NCBI GenBank assembly: GCA_945830575.1
Contig: CALZZE010000009.1
Span: 1-64,000 of the forward strand
Reading direction: 5' to 3'
Length of the DNA: 64,000 nucleotides
DNA from: an uncultured Subdoligranulum sp.
GTDB taxonomy: Bacteria > Bacillota > Clostridia > Oscillospirales > Ruminococcaceae
In this document: positions 29,585-38,770 of the stretch, in pieces
Layout of the letters: every line of letters begins with the position of its first letter
How positions within the stretch are numbered: position 1 is the first letter of the stretch
Program-made: the position numbers and the translations under genes
The notes under the pieces: model-generated
The model's database searches: none
Told to the model about the DNA's origin: nothing
What the model saw: only the letters and a program-made list of their open reading frames with translations

Positions 29585-30562
29585 ATGAAAAACGAATTGA
29601 TTAACACCATCGAACAGGCCATGGCGGCCACCCTTACCATCGACCAGCAGCGCCTGCTGCATCAGGTGCTTCAGGAATCGATGGAACAGGTGACCGTCAC
29701 GCCCGCAGACAACCAGCATAGAAACGAAGATTTGCTTTCTGCCTTCGTTGCCGCCAAACGCGTGGAGGGCTGTTCGGACCGAACAATCCGCTATTACGAA
29801 ACGACGCTCAGAAAGGTGCTCGCGGCCATTCCCAAGCCGATTCCGGCGATCACGACAGATGATCTGCGCAGATATTTGGATCAGTACCAGCAGCAAAGTC
29901 ATGCCGGAAAGGTGACTATCGACAATATCCGCCGCATTTTGTCCAGCTTTTTTGCATGGCTGGAGGATGAAGACCACATCGTCAAAAGCCCCGTCCGCCG
30001 CATCCACAAAGTGAAAACCACAAAAGTGGTCAAGACGATTTACTCGGACGAGAATCTTGAAGCCCTTCGGGATGGATGCCGGACTTTGCGTGATTTGGCT
30101 ATGATTGATCTGCTTGCCTCAACGGGGATGCGTGTTGGAGAGTTGGTTCGTCTGAATCGAGCGGACATTGATTTTGCCAACCGGGAGTGCATTGTATTCG
30201 GCAAAGGAGCCAAAGAACGTACGGTTTACTTTGATGCCCGAACCAAGCTGCATCTGCGCAACTACCTGAACAGCCGGACAGATACCAACAAAGCATTGTT
30301 CGTGAGCCTGGATGCACCTCATCACCGCCTGAACATCAGTGGAGTGGAGATACGCTTGCGAAAGCTGGGCAGACAGCTTCATTTGGATCGCGTGCACCCG
30401 CATAAATTCAGACGGACCATGGCCACGATGGCAATCGATAAAGGGATGCCCATTGAGCAGGTACAGGTGCTGCTGGGACACTCCAAAATCGACACAACCA
30501 TGCACTACGCGATGGTGAATCAAAGTAACGTGAAACAGTCACATAAGCGATTTATCGGTTGA
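29585..30562 (+). CDS. tyrosine site-specific recombinase within the hsd locus
   Basis: STGMRVGELVRLNRADIDF; HPHKFRRTMATMAIDKG; LLGHSKIDTTMHYAMV. Confidence 0.93.
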   Translation: MKNELINTIEQAMAATLTIDQQRLLHQVLQESMEQVTVTPADNQHRNEDLLSAFVAAKRVEGCSDRTIRYYETTLRKVLAAIPKPIPAITTDDLRRYLDQYQQQSHAGKVTIDNIRRILSSFFAWLEDEDHIVKSPVRRIHKVKTTKVVKTIYSDENLEALRDGCRTLRDLAMIDLLASTGMRVGELVRLNRADIDFANRECIVFGKGAKERTVYFDARTKLHLRNYLNSRTDTNKALFVSLDAPHHRLNISGVEIRLRKLGRQLHLDRVHPHKFRRTMATMAIDKGMPIEQVQVLLGHSKIDTTMHYAMVNQSNVKQSHKRFIG

Positions 30563-30578
30563 GTGAGGAGTAAACCTG

Positions 30579-30914
30579 ATGAAGGATAGTAGAATTGATT
30601 CAATAGAAATGATTGACTTGCTCAAGGAACTCTATGCAGACAGAGTAGGTCCGACAGTATTCTCTGTAAAGATGTGCCAAAACCAAAAGGATATATGGCT
30701 TTGCATTAAACGTAGGAAGCAAACGGTTATTGGTATTTTGGAGAGGGAAGAAATCATGGATTTGGGGTTCATTGTAGAAGAGCCTGAACATCCGGCATTT
30801 GAAGATGATGTACCTCTTTTCTCGCCAAAGAGGAATGTATATGATAATGCAGTCTTGTTTTGCAAGGATTCAGCAACAATTGAGCATGTAACAAGCATCT
30901 TTGAACAATGCTAA
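30579..30914 (+). CDS. hypothetical protein within the hsdS cassette region
   Basis: 111-aa ORF between recombinase and orphan hsdS half. Confidence 0.5.
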   Translation: MKDSRIDSIEMIDLLKELYADRVGPTVFSVKMCQNQKDIWLCIKRRKQTVIGILEREEIMDLGFIVEEPEHPAFEDDVPLFSPKRNVYDNAVLFCKDSATIEHVTSIFEQC

Positions 30915-31497
30915 ATCGCAATTTATCGAGTTGTTTGGTGACCCAGTTTCAAATGAAATGAAATGGCCTACTAAGCCAATGAAGAAAGTTGCTCCAGAAT
31001 ACAGACCTTCGATTCCAGAAGAAGATAATTACTGGTGGCTGAATCTTGATATGATAGAAAGCTATTCGGGACAGATTATCAGCAAAGTGATAGAGAAAAG
31101 GGAAAATATTGGAAATTCAACAGCTACTTTTGATAATACAATGGTTTTGTATTCGAAACTTAGACCGTATTTGAATAAAGTGACAGTGCCAGATGGATAT
31201 GGTTATGCTACAACTGAGCTTGTTGGTATGAAGCCAGATGAAACAGTGCTGAATAAATACTTCTTGTTTAATTTGCTTCGTTGTGACCAATTTGTAACAT
31301 ATGCAAATGGACTGTCAGCAGGTGGGCAAATGCCAAGAATGCCAATGAAAGAGTTCAGGCAATTTGAATGTATTCTTCCTCCATTGGAACTTCAGGAACA
31401 GTTTGTTGATTTTTATCAACAGAGCGACAAATCAAAATTTGTCATTGAAAAAGCAGAAAAGTCGCTTAGCTGGCGACCATTTTTGGAATGTTTATGA
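30901..31497 (+). CDS. orphan half-HsdS (single TRD cassette)
   Basis: Begins NNAKSQFIELFGDP, matching the hsdS spacer KSQFIEMFG; one TRD; ends QQSDKSKFVIEKAEKSL. Confidence 0.8.
   Translation: MNNAKSQFIELFGDPVSNEMKWPTKPMKKVAPEYRPSIPEEDNYWWLNLDMIESYSGQIISKVIEKRENIGNSTATFDNTMVLYSKLRPYLNKVTVPDGYGYATTELVGMKPDETVLNKYFLFNLLRCDQFVTYANGLSAGGQMPRMPMKEFRQFECILPPLELQEQFVDFYQQSDKSKFVIEKAEKSLSWRPFLECL
30913..30930. repeat. in-frame direct repeat, copy B (orphan half-hsdS)
   Basis: AAATCGCAATTTATCGAG. Confidence 0.95.
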
Positions 31498-31537
31498 TAT
31501 AATGTCCCTAACAACACTTTAGTGGAGGTAGCTTGCC

Positions 31538-34450
31538 ATGTCTGCTAACTTTTCGGAACAACAGGTTGAGGATATGATTCTGGCAGGGGCAAAAGCCCAG
31601 GGATGGAAGTATTACGGCGCGGATCAGCTGCCACGGAAAGAGTCCGAGGTAATGGTCGAATCCATGGTGAAAGCAGCACTGATTCGCCTGAATCCGTGTA
31701 TTGCCGAAAATCCTTCCCACGCAGATACGGTGATTTATCGACTCAGAGCGTTGATTTCTACTGTGCAGCCGCACGACCTCGTTACACAGAATGAACGGTT
31801 TAAGAAACTTGTGTTCGAGGAAAACTCCTTTCCATTTGGCAAAGATGGCCGTGCGGTGAGCATCCGGTTTTTTGATTACGACAATTTCGAAAATAATGAA
31901 TTCGTAGTCACCAATCAATGGGTATATCCGCAGGCCCATGGCGGGAAACGTCTGGATGTTGTGCTGGTCATCAATGGATTCCCCGTTGCCATCGGAGAGA
32001 TGAAGTCCCCGGTGCGTCCATCGATCAGTTGGGTCGATGGAGCAGAGGATATCCGGAAATACGAAAAGTCTGTTCCTCAGATGTTTGTCACCAACATCTT
32101 CGATTTCGCAACGGATGGCCGCAGCTTCCGTTATGGCTCTATTGGAGCGCCCGTGACCCTGTGGGGGCCATGGTATGCCGGTATTCCCCATGAAGAAGGC
32201 GACTTTGCCAAGGTTCAGACCAGCTTCGGCAGTATGGTACAGCATGAGACGATTTTGGATTTGTTCCGGTATTTTACATTGTTCTCCACGGATAAGCACA
32301 ATCGCAAAATCAAAATCGTATGCCGCTACCAACAATATGAGGGAGCAAACCTGATTGTCAATCGTGTCAAAGCAGGCTATCCCAAAAAGGGCTTGATCTG
32401 GCATTTTCAGGGCAGCGGCAAATCTCTTCTGATGGTTTTTGCGGCGCAGAAACTCCGTATGATGAAAGAGTTGAACTCGCCTACGGTGATTATCGTCAAT
32501 GACCGTATCGATTTGAGCGGCCAGATTTTTGGCACGTTTTCCATGGCGGATGTTCCCAATCTGGTGCCGGCAGACACCTGCGCAGAATTGACACACCTGC
32601 TGAAGGCGGATACCCGAAAAGTCATTATTACGAAAATTTTTGAGTTTGCCAAGGTCACGGAGCCACTGAATTACCGCGACAATATTATTCTGATGGTGGA
32701 TGAAGCGCATCGGACGCAGGAAGGCGATCTGGGTGTACGAATGAGGGACGCATTACCAAACGCTTTCTTTTTCGGATTGACCGGAACGCCAATCAATAAA
32801 CTGGACAAAAACACATTTGCAACGTTCGGCGCCATGGAAGACCGTACCGGATACATGAGCCGTTACTCTTTCGCGGATTCTGTCAATGACAAAGCAACAC
32901 TGCCGCTTCATTTTGAGCCGGTTCCGGTCAAACTTCATGTGAATCAGGATGCCATTGATGAGGCCTTCAAGAAATTGTCAGATGATGCAGGCTTGACAGA
33001 GGAAGAACGCTCCAACATGGCGCAGCGTGTCCGAATGGCAGCAATTATGAAAGATCCGGAGCGGATCAAAGCAGTCTGTGAGCATATCGCAGAGCATTTC
33101 ATGGCAAAAATCAATCCTAATGGCTTCAAAGCACAGGTGGTTTGCTATGATCGCGAGTGCTGCGTTCTGTATAAAAAAGAGTTGGACAGGCTGTTGGGGG
33201 AGACAACCTCAACCATTGTCATGGACACCAACAATGATAAAGCCGATGAATATAAAAAGTGGCGTCGTTCCCGTGAGGAAGAAGCCAAGGTTTTGGATGA
33301 TTTCCGCGACCCCAATAATCCCTTGCAGATCGTAATCGTCACGAGTAAATTGCTGACGGGCTTTGATGCACCTATTCTGCAGGTGATGTATCTGGATAAG
33401 CCGATGAAGGATCATACATTGCTGCAAGCAATTTGCCGGACCAACCGTGTTTATGGTCAGGATAAAAGTTATGGATTAATTGTCGACTATATCGGTATTT
33501 TTGATGATGTTGCCAAGGCACTTTCTTTTGATGCGGGGTCCGTGCAAAAAATTATCACGAATATCGAAGCGGTAAAAGGACAAGTTGCAGCATTCGTAGA
33601 GGAGTGTCTGGGATTCTTTCCCGGTGTGGATCGCACGAAGGATGATTGGGAAGCGTTGGTGGATGCGCAGGCCTGCCTTCCTACGGATAAAGAAAAAGAT
33701 ACTTTTGGAGCAGCTTATCGGCGCTTGAACCGAGTGTGGAATGCTTTGTCGCCGGATGCTTGCTTGAATCCCTACAAGGCAGATTATAAATGGCTGTCCA
33801 AAGTTTATGACTCTATCCGGCCTACTGACGAAAGAGGAAAACTGATTTGGGCGGCCTTAGGGCCTAAAACCATGGAACTCATTCACGAAAATGTCTCTGT
33901 TGAAGAGGTCATTAAGGATGAGGATGTGCTGGAGCTTGACAGTAAAATTATTCAGAAATTCATTGACGGAGATACTTCCAAAGGAAAGCAGACCAAAAAG
34001 CTTGAAATAGATCTCCGGGAATTGATTCGCAAGAATATCAACGACCCTCGATTTGTTGCGCTGGGGGAACGATTGGAAAAGCTCCGTGAAGAACATGAAG
34101 CAGGGCTGATGAATAGTATTGAATTCCTGAAAGCGTTGCTTGCGTTGGCGAAAGATGCTGTCCATATGGAAAAGGAAACCGTTCCTGAACAGGAACAGGA
34201 TCGGGGCAAAGCAATGTTGACAAAGCTGTTTGAAAGGGTCCGAAATAACAGCACACCGATTATTGTGGAACGTATTGTGAATGATATTGACGGAATTGTG
34301 AAAATCGTTCGTTTCCCTGGGTGGCAGGACACTTCAACAGGGAGAAAAGAAGTTAGCAAAAACCTTCGAGATGTGATTCTAAAAAAGTATCGCATCAAGG
34401 ACAAGTCGGTGTTCGATGAAGCCTACGGATATGTTGAACAGTATTATTGA
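31538..34450 (+). CDS. hsdR: type I restriction endonuclease subunit HsdR
   Basis: VVLVINGFPVAIGEMKSP nuclease motif; GLIWHFQGSGKSLLMVFAAQKL; ILMVDEAHRTQEGDLG; FFGLTGTPI. Confidence 0.96.
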   Translation: MSANFSEQQVEDMILAGAKAQGWKYYGADQLPRKESEVMVESMVKAALIRLNPCIAENPSHADTVIYRLRALISTVQPHDLVTQNERFKKLVFEENSFPFGKDGRAVSIRFFDYDNFENNEFVVTNQWVYPQAHGGKRLDVVLVINGFPVAIGEMKSPVRPSISWVDGAEDIRKYEKSVPQMFVTNIFDFATDGRSFRYGSIGAPVTLWGPWYAGIPHEEGDFAKVQTSFGSMVQHETILDLFRYFTLFSTDKHNRKIKIVCRYQQYEGANLIVNRVKAGYPKKGLIWHFQGSGKSLLMVFAAQKLRMMKELNSPTVIIVNDRIDLSGQIFGTFSMADVPNLVPADTCAELTHLLKADTRKVIITKIFEFAKVTEPLNYRDNIILMVDEAHRTQEGDLGVRMRDALPNAFFFGLTGTPINKLDKNTFATFGAMEDRTGYMSRYSFADSVNDKATLPLHFEPVPVKLHVNQDAIDEAFKKLSDDAGLTEEERSNMAQRVRMAAIMKDPERIKAVCEHIAEHFMAKINPNGFKAQVVCYDRECCVLYKKELDRLLGETTSTIVMDTNNDKADEYKKWRRSREEEAKVLDDFRDPNNPLQIVIVTSKLLTGFDAPILQVMYLDKPMKDHTLLQAICRTNRVYGQDKSYGLIVDYIGIFDDVAKALSFDAGSVQKIITNIEAVKGQVAAFVEECLGFFPGVDRTKDDWEALVDAQACLPTDKEKDTFGAAYRRLNRVWNALSPDACLNPYKADYKWLSKVYDSIRPTDERGKLIWAALGPKTMELIHENVSVEEVIKDEDVLELDSKIIQKFIDGDTSKGKQTKKLEIDLRELIRKNINDPRFVALGERLEKLREEHEAGLMNSIEFLKALLALAKDAVHMEKETVPEQEQDRGKAMLTKLFERVRNNSTPIIVERIVNDIDGIVKIVRFPGWQDTSTGRKEVSKNLRDVILKKYRIKDKSVFDEAYGYVEQYY

Positions 34451-34507
34451 CGCGTAGTAAAATGGCGTGTAGAAACATAGCAGTATTTGTGGAAGAATGG
34501 CATTTCA

Positions 34508-34702
34508 ATGTCATCCATTACGCGTGAGCAGGTATTGGAAAACGCGTTGGCATCTTCCAGAATAGAGGGCTTTCCCGTCACGGAACAAACTCGAATGGAC
34601 TGTCGGCGGTTCATGGAGGGAGAAGTCGATGCACGCACCCTCGCCGCCGAGATTCTGGAACAGCGCAAGACTACGCAGGAACAAGGAGAATATCGAAAAT
34701 GA
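34508..34702 (+). CDS. VbhA-like antitoxin
   Basis: 64 aa MSSITREQVLENALASSRIEGFPVTEQTRMDCRRFMEGEVDARTLAAEIL resembles VbhA antitoxins. Confidence 0.6.
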   Translation: MSSITREQVLENALASSRIEGFPVTEQTRMDCRRFMEGEVDARTLAAEILEQRKTTQEQGEYRK

Positions 34703-35106
34703 AACACCAGAGAAACAACAAAATCCGAGTGGCAACTGCTGTTGTGGCTGCGCTGATGGCCGCTTTGCTGGCAGCCTGCGGGGCATCGTCAAAACCGTCT
34801 TACCGGCAAATTACTGCCGATGAGGCCGCCCGGATGATGCAGGAGGAAACGGACTTTGTCCTGCTGGATGTACGCACGCAGGAAGAATACGCATCGGGAC
34901 ATATTCCCGGCGCAATCTGCATTCCCAATGAAACCATTGGAAGTGAGGAGATTCCCGAACTGCCGGACAAGGATCAACTGATTCTGGTGTACTGCCGCAG
35001 CGGCAACCGTAGCAAGCAGGCATCGCAAAAGCTGGCGGAGCAGGACTACACCAATGTGGTGGAGTTCGGCGGTATCAATGGCTGGACCGGCAACCTTGAG
35101 AAATGA
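34699..35106 (+). CDS. rhodanese-like domain lipoprotein
   Basis: LLAACG lipobox; FVLLDVRTQEEYASGHIPGAICIPNE; LVYCRSGNRSKQA. Confidence 0.9.
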   Translation: MKHQRNNKIRVATAVVAALMAALLAACGASSKPSYRQITADEAARMMQEETDFVLLDVRTQEEYASGHIPGAICIPNETIGSEEIPELPDKDQLILVYCRSGNRSKQASQKLAEQDYTNVVEFGGINGWTGNLEK

Positions 35107-35243
35107 AGACGGTGCAATGCGGAATGTGACAGAGCGCAAAAAGAGCGCCGAAACTTTCGTCTCAGCGCTTCCATGGATTAGGAAAAACTTTATGGCTGGT
35201 GATCAATGGAAGAACCACAACATTAAATGGCACAATCGAAGTA

Positions 35244-36002
35244 TCAATCCTGCCCGATAAAGGCTGCAATCGCTTCCGCAGTCTGCCGGATTTGTTCCTC
35301 TCCTGAAATGGTGGGTACGCCATCGCCCTCCTGAGGCCCGTAGCTGCCAAATTGAGCGTGACAGCCGCCGTCCAGAATAAGCTCGGTGGTGTCTGCGGGA
35401 AGATTGACGCGATACTTTTCGTAGGATTCCCGGTTCATCACGCCGTCCTCCGAGCCGTAGACAGAGAGGACCCGCAGGTTTGTTTCGGAAAGGTCTTTTG
35501 TGGAGTAGGCAGCCAGCAGAATCAGGCCAGCGTAGTCCCCGGCATGGTCCGCGGCATAGCCTGCGGCCATGGCGCCGCCCAGAGAGTGCCCGGCCATGTA
35601 CCAGTTGGTGACATCCGGGTGCTTTTCGGGGAGTCCATCCGCAGCGTTGGCGTCCAGCACCGCCAGATTGCCGGGCATCTGGACCAGCGCGCAGAGAATT
35701 CCGTTTTCCGCGCAGCTGCGCAGCAGGGGAGCATAGGCGGTGTACTCTACTTTGCCGCCGGGATAGAAAATCAGACCCACGGTGGGATTTTCGGGCACAA
35801 ACCAAAGCACGTTCCCGTCCTGCTCGGTCTGTATACGGTCGGTCTGGCAGACTGCCGCCGCAACCGCAATTTCATCGGCGCGGTAGTAGTCTGACACATA
35901 AGCATAGCCGCCGATTCCGAGAAGGAGAAGAACAGCAAGACACAGGGAAAGAACGATGGATACTCTTTTCTTCATAGTAAAATCCTTAAGGCGACACCGC
36001 AC
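35244..36002 (-). CDS. alpha/beta hydrolase
   Basis: YMAGHSLGGAMAAGYAAD nucleophile elbow; LILDGGCHAQFGSYG. Confidence 0.85.
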   Translation of the reverse strand: MRCRLKDFTMKKRVSIVLSLCLAVLLLLGIGGYAYVSDYYRADEIAVAAAVCQTDRIQTEQDGNVLWFVPENPTVGLIFYPGGKVEYTAYAPLLRSCAENGILCALVQMPGNLAVLDANAADGLPEKHPDVTNWYMAGHSLGGAMAAGYAADHAGDYAGLILLAAYSTKDLSETNLRVLSVYGSEDGVMNRESYEKYRVNLPADTTELILDGGCHAQFGSYGPQEGDGVPTISGEEQIRQTAEAIAAFIGQD

Positions 36003-36166
36003 AATTCACGGCTAACGCCTTGCGCACCGCTCCGACGGCTGCGGCACGCCATCTGCGTTGCAAAAATGCTCGATAATACACAAAGTATTATCTGCGCTTT
36101 TTGCTTAGCAGCTGGCATACCTCGCTCGCCGTATCGGCACGTAGAATTATGCGGTATTGCCTTAAT
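35986..36166. mobile_element. MITE-like repeat, copy 1
   Basis: Imperfect terminal inverted repeats TTAAGGCGACACCGCACAATTC / GAATTATGCGGTATTGCCTTAA; internal sequence shared with 37811-38226. Confidence 0.65.
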
Positions 36167-36251
36167 AAAGTGATGAAATGAGAAGGCTGACTACGATTGT
36201 CCACCGGTTTAGTAGTCAAAAAATAGAGATTGATTCCTGAATTTAACAAAT

Positions 36252-36286
36252 AAAATTCCGCGTATCACGTAGATACGCGGAATTTT
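36252..36286 (-). terminator. terminator downstream of tRNA-Arg
   Basis: AAAATTCCGCGTATC-ACGTA-GATACGCGGAATTTT, perfect 15-bp stem. Confidence 0.75.
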
Positions 36287-36362
36287 GGTGCGGCTGACAG
36301 GATTCGAACCTGCGGCCTTTCGGGTCGGAGCCGAACGATCTATCCAGCTGAGCTACAACCGC
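36286..36362 (-). tRNA. tRNA-Arg (anticodon CCG), CCA encoded
   Basis: Reverse complement GCGGTTGTAGCTCAGCTGGATAGATCGTTCGGCTCCGACCCGAAAGGCCGCAGGTTCGAATCCTGTCAGCCGCACCA; anticodon loop CTCCGAC. Confidence 0.97.
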
Positions 36363-36365
36363 ACA
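36324..36365. repeat. 42-nt tRNA-Arg segment, copy 1 (in intact tRNA)
   Basis: GTCGGAGCCGAACGATCTATCCAGCTGAGCTACAACCGCACA. Confidence 0.95.
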
Positions 36366-36581
36366 TCTATGAAAACCGGAAAATCCGGTTTTGCCAAAAG
36401 GAAAAATTAGTAGTCAAATAGTAGTCTGAAACCGAAGTATGCTACCGCCTGCATGAGAAGAAGTAGTCTGAAACAGGAGCGGGAAAATCCCGGAAATGAG
36501 CACAGGTAAGCGGTAAATGGGGAACCGCGCCGGACTACTGAAACGGCGGAGTTCTCTGACAGAGGAAATGCGTTCAGCCAC

Positions 36582-36623
36582 GTCGGAGCCGAACGATCTA
36601 TCCAGCTGAGCTACAACCGCACA
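36582..36623. repeat. 42-nt tRNA-Arg segment, copy 2 (truncated tRNA; att-like)
   Basis: identical 42 nt; the rest of the tRNA is absent. Confidence 0.95.
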
Positions 36624-36719
36624 ATAGGCCTGTCATACAGGCAACATGGTTATTATAGCAGAAACGTTTGTAAAATGCAAACCTTTTTTGCAAAAGTTTC
36701 TGCCGATGCGAAAATCCCT

Positions 36720-37709
36720 TCAGGAATCGTGGGCAACGGAACGGGAAGCGCCGTCCGATGCGGCAAGATATTCCGCGAGGAACTGCGTCACTTCGCGGCG
36801 ATAACGCTCCGGGTCGGCATAGCAGCAGATGGCGTGGGACGCGCCGGGGAAAGTCACCAGCCGCTTGGGGGCGGTGCAGGCGGCATAGTTGTCCAAGGTC
36901 ATCTGGCAGGGGACGAAGTCGTCCGCCTCCCCGTGGAGGAACAGCACCGGCACCCGGCAGGCGGCCAGTGCCCGGCGGGCGTCGGCGGCATTGGGGTTAA
37001 AATGCCCGAACAGCACGGCGCCCAGCCAGCCTACAGTATAGCCCAGCCACACAGGCACGCCGGGCAGCATTTCGGGCATACATTTGCGCAAAATTTCACG
37101 CGGGGACGTATAACCGCAGTCCGCCACGATGGCTTTGACGGCATCGGGCAGGTTTCGGTCACTGGCCATCAGCACGGTGGCCGCGCCCATGGATACCCCC
37201 ATCAGCGCCAGCGGCACGCCGGGCTGCTGGCCGGCGGCCCAGTGCGCCCACGCGGCGCAGTCGTCCCGCTCCCGGACGCCCATAGTCAGGCATTTGCCGC
37301 CGCTTTTGCCGTGGCCGCGTTGGTCTGCCATCAGCACATTGTACCCTGCCTCCCGGCAGAGCCAGAATGCCGCGCAGCCGTCCCGGAATGCCGAGCTGCG
37401 CCAGCCGTGAAAAAACAGCACCATCGGTGCGCCGTCCTTCTGGTGGTAGTACCGCCCGGCCAGCGGCGTGCCGTCCTGCGCGGTGATGGACACCTGCTGG
37501 CAGGGCAGCGCCTTCAGGCGGTCAAATTTTTCCTGAACCTGATCCAGATAGGTCGCCTGAGAGCAGCCGTCCGGGATGCCCGGCTCGGCGTGCTCCTTTT
37601 CGCCGGTGGCAAAGCCCATCAGATACAGCCGGTGGGAGACCGCTGTCAGCACCGCCAGCACCACCACGACCAGACCGAAAACCCACATAAAATTGCACTC
37701 CCTGTTCAA
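36720..37709 (-). CDS. alpha/beta hydrolase
   Basis: FFHGWRSSAFRDG, ADQRGHGKSGG, ALMGVSMGAATVLMASD. Confidence 0.88.
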   Translation of the reverse strand: MNRECNFMWVFGLVVVVLAVLTAVSHRLYLMGFATGEKEHAEPGIPDGCSQATYLDQVQEKFDRLKALPCQQVSITAQDGTPLAGRYYHQKDGAPMVLFFHGWRSSAFRDGCAAFWLCREAGYNVLMADQRGHGKSGGKCLTMGVRERDDCAAWAHWAAGQQPGVPLALMGVSMGAATVLMASDRNLPDAVKAIVADCGYTSPREILRKCMPEMLPGVPVWLGYTVGWLGAVLFGHFNPNAADARRALAACRVPVLFLHGEADDFVPCQMTLDNYAACTAPKRLVTFPGASHAICCYADPERYRREVTQFLAEYLAASDGASRSVAHDS

Positions 37710-37810
37710 TCTTTGATGGGATTATACCACAGATGTCAAAAAATGTAAAGCCGGAACGCCTTCTGTGCGCTCCGGGCCGTGTCCGGGGCGCTGCCGCACA
37801 AAAAAATTCC

Positions 37811-38226
37811 CTTGGGCAATCCCTTACAATTCACGGCTGACGCCTTACGCACCGCTTGGCGGGCATAAGGCCCGCCAGCCAGCAAAGCTGGCACGCTCGT
37901 TTGGTTGCAAGCCGCGTGCGGCTTGCATTTGGCGCTCCCCATTTTCGCTTGCGCTCAAATGTGGCCCCACGCGCCAAAACCCAAAGCTCCGACGAACGAT
38001 GCGCGCCATCTGCGTTGCAAAAATGCTCGATAATGACGGGTTGCGGTGCCCGCATCGTGCTGCGCTCTGCTTGCACTCTGCGACCGCTGCCCCTGCTCCG
38101 GTTCGCTGCATCCGCCGCAGGCGGCGCTCACCTTCGCAGCACAAAGTATTATCTGCGCTTTTTGCTTAGTAGCTGGTACACCTCGCTCGCCGTATCGGCA
38201 CGTAGAATTATGCGGTGTTGCCCTTG
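37811..38226. mobile_element. MITE-like repeat, copy 2 (expanded)
   Basis: Shares CAATTCACGGCT.ACGCCTT, GCCATCTGCGTTGCAAAAATGCTCGATAAT and CACAAAGTATTATCTGCGCTTTTTGCTTAG...CTCGCTCGCCGTATCGGCACGTAGAATTATGCGGT with copy 1. Confidence 0.6.
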
Positions 38227-38285
38227 TAATTTTCCCCCGACCGTGGTATACTATCGGTATCTCATTTGGAAAAGAGGTTTTGACC

Positions 38286-38636
38286 ATGTCTTTGTGGAAA
38301 GCGCTGCCTGCGCTGGCGATTGGCGCCGCGGTGGGTGCTGCTGCCTGGTTTTTGACCCGCGAAAAGAAGGAGCCTGAGCATATTGTGGGCCCGGAGACGG
38401 AGGTTGAACCCTCTGCCGCCGAGCCCGCTGCTGACGCGCCTGTGGAAGAACCCGCCCCCGCCGAGACTGCCCCGGAGACTCCCGAGCAGCCCGAGGCCGC
38501 GGAGCCTGCCTCCGTCAACCCGGTGGAGCTGGGCAGCGAGCCTGTCCCCACCACCGAGGACGGCAAGCTGGACGTCACCAAGATCGCCGATCCCGCGGAC
38601 TTCGCGGATTGGAGCGAGACGGACTGCAAGGGTTAA
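38286..38636 (+). CDS. membrane-anchored Pro/Glu/Ala-rich hypothetical protein
   Basis: N-term TM (LPALAIGAAVGAAAWFLTREKK), acidic/proline-rich tail. Confidence 0.6.
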   Translation: MSLWKALPALAIGAAVGAAAWFLTREKKEPEHIVGPETEVEPSAAEPAADAPVEEPAPAETAPETPEQPEAAEPASVNPVELGSEPVPTTEDGKLDVTKIADPADFADWSETDCKG

Positions 38637-38658
38637 GACTTCCAGACACTGTCTTTCA

Positions 38659-38700
38659 GGCGCAAACTGTGTGAATGCACAGCTTGCGCCAAATTTTTTT
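38659..38700 (+). terminator. intrinsic terminator
   Basis: GGCGCAAACTGTG-TGAAT-GCACAGCTTGCGCC then T-run. Confidence 0.8.
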
Positions 38701-38708
38701 GTAAACTC

Positions 38709-38737
38709 TTTACAACTTCAATGCACTAAAGTATAAT
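38709..38737 (+). promoter_or_regulatory. his operon promoter
   Basis: TTTACA - 17 nt - TATAAT. Confidence 0.75.
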
Positions 38738-38770
38738 GGGACTATCTGTAAAAATGGGGTGGAATGAGGA

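Noticed and set aside
36582-36623. Second tRNA-Arg gene
   Set aside because: Only 42 nt of the 5' half is present; no T-arm or 3' acceptor strand, so it is a truncated att-like copy.
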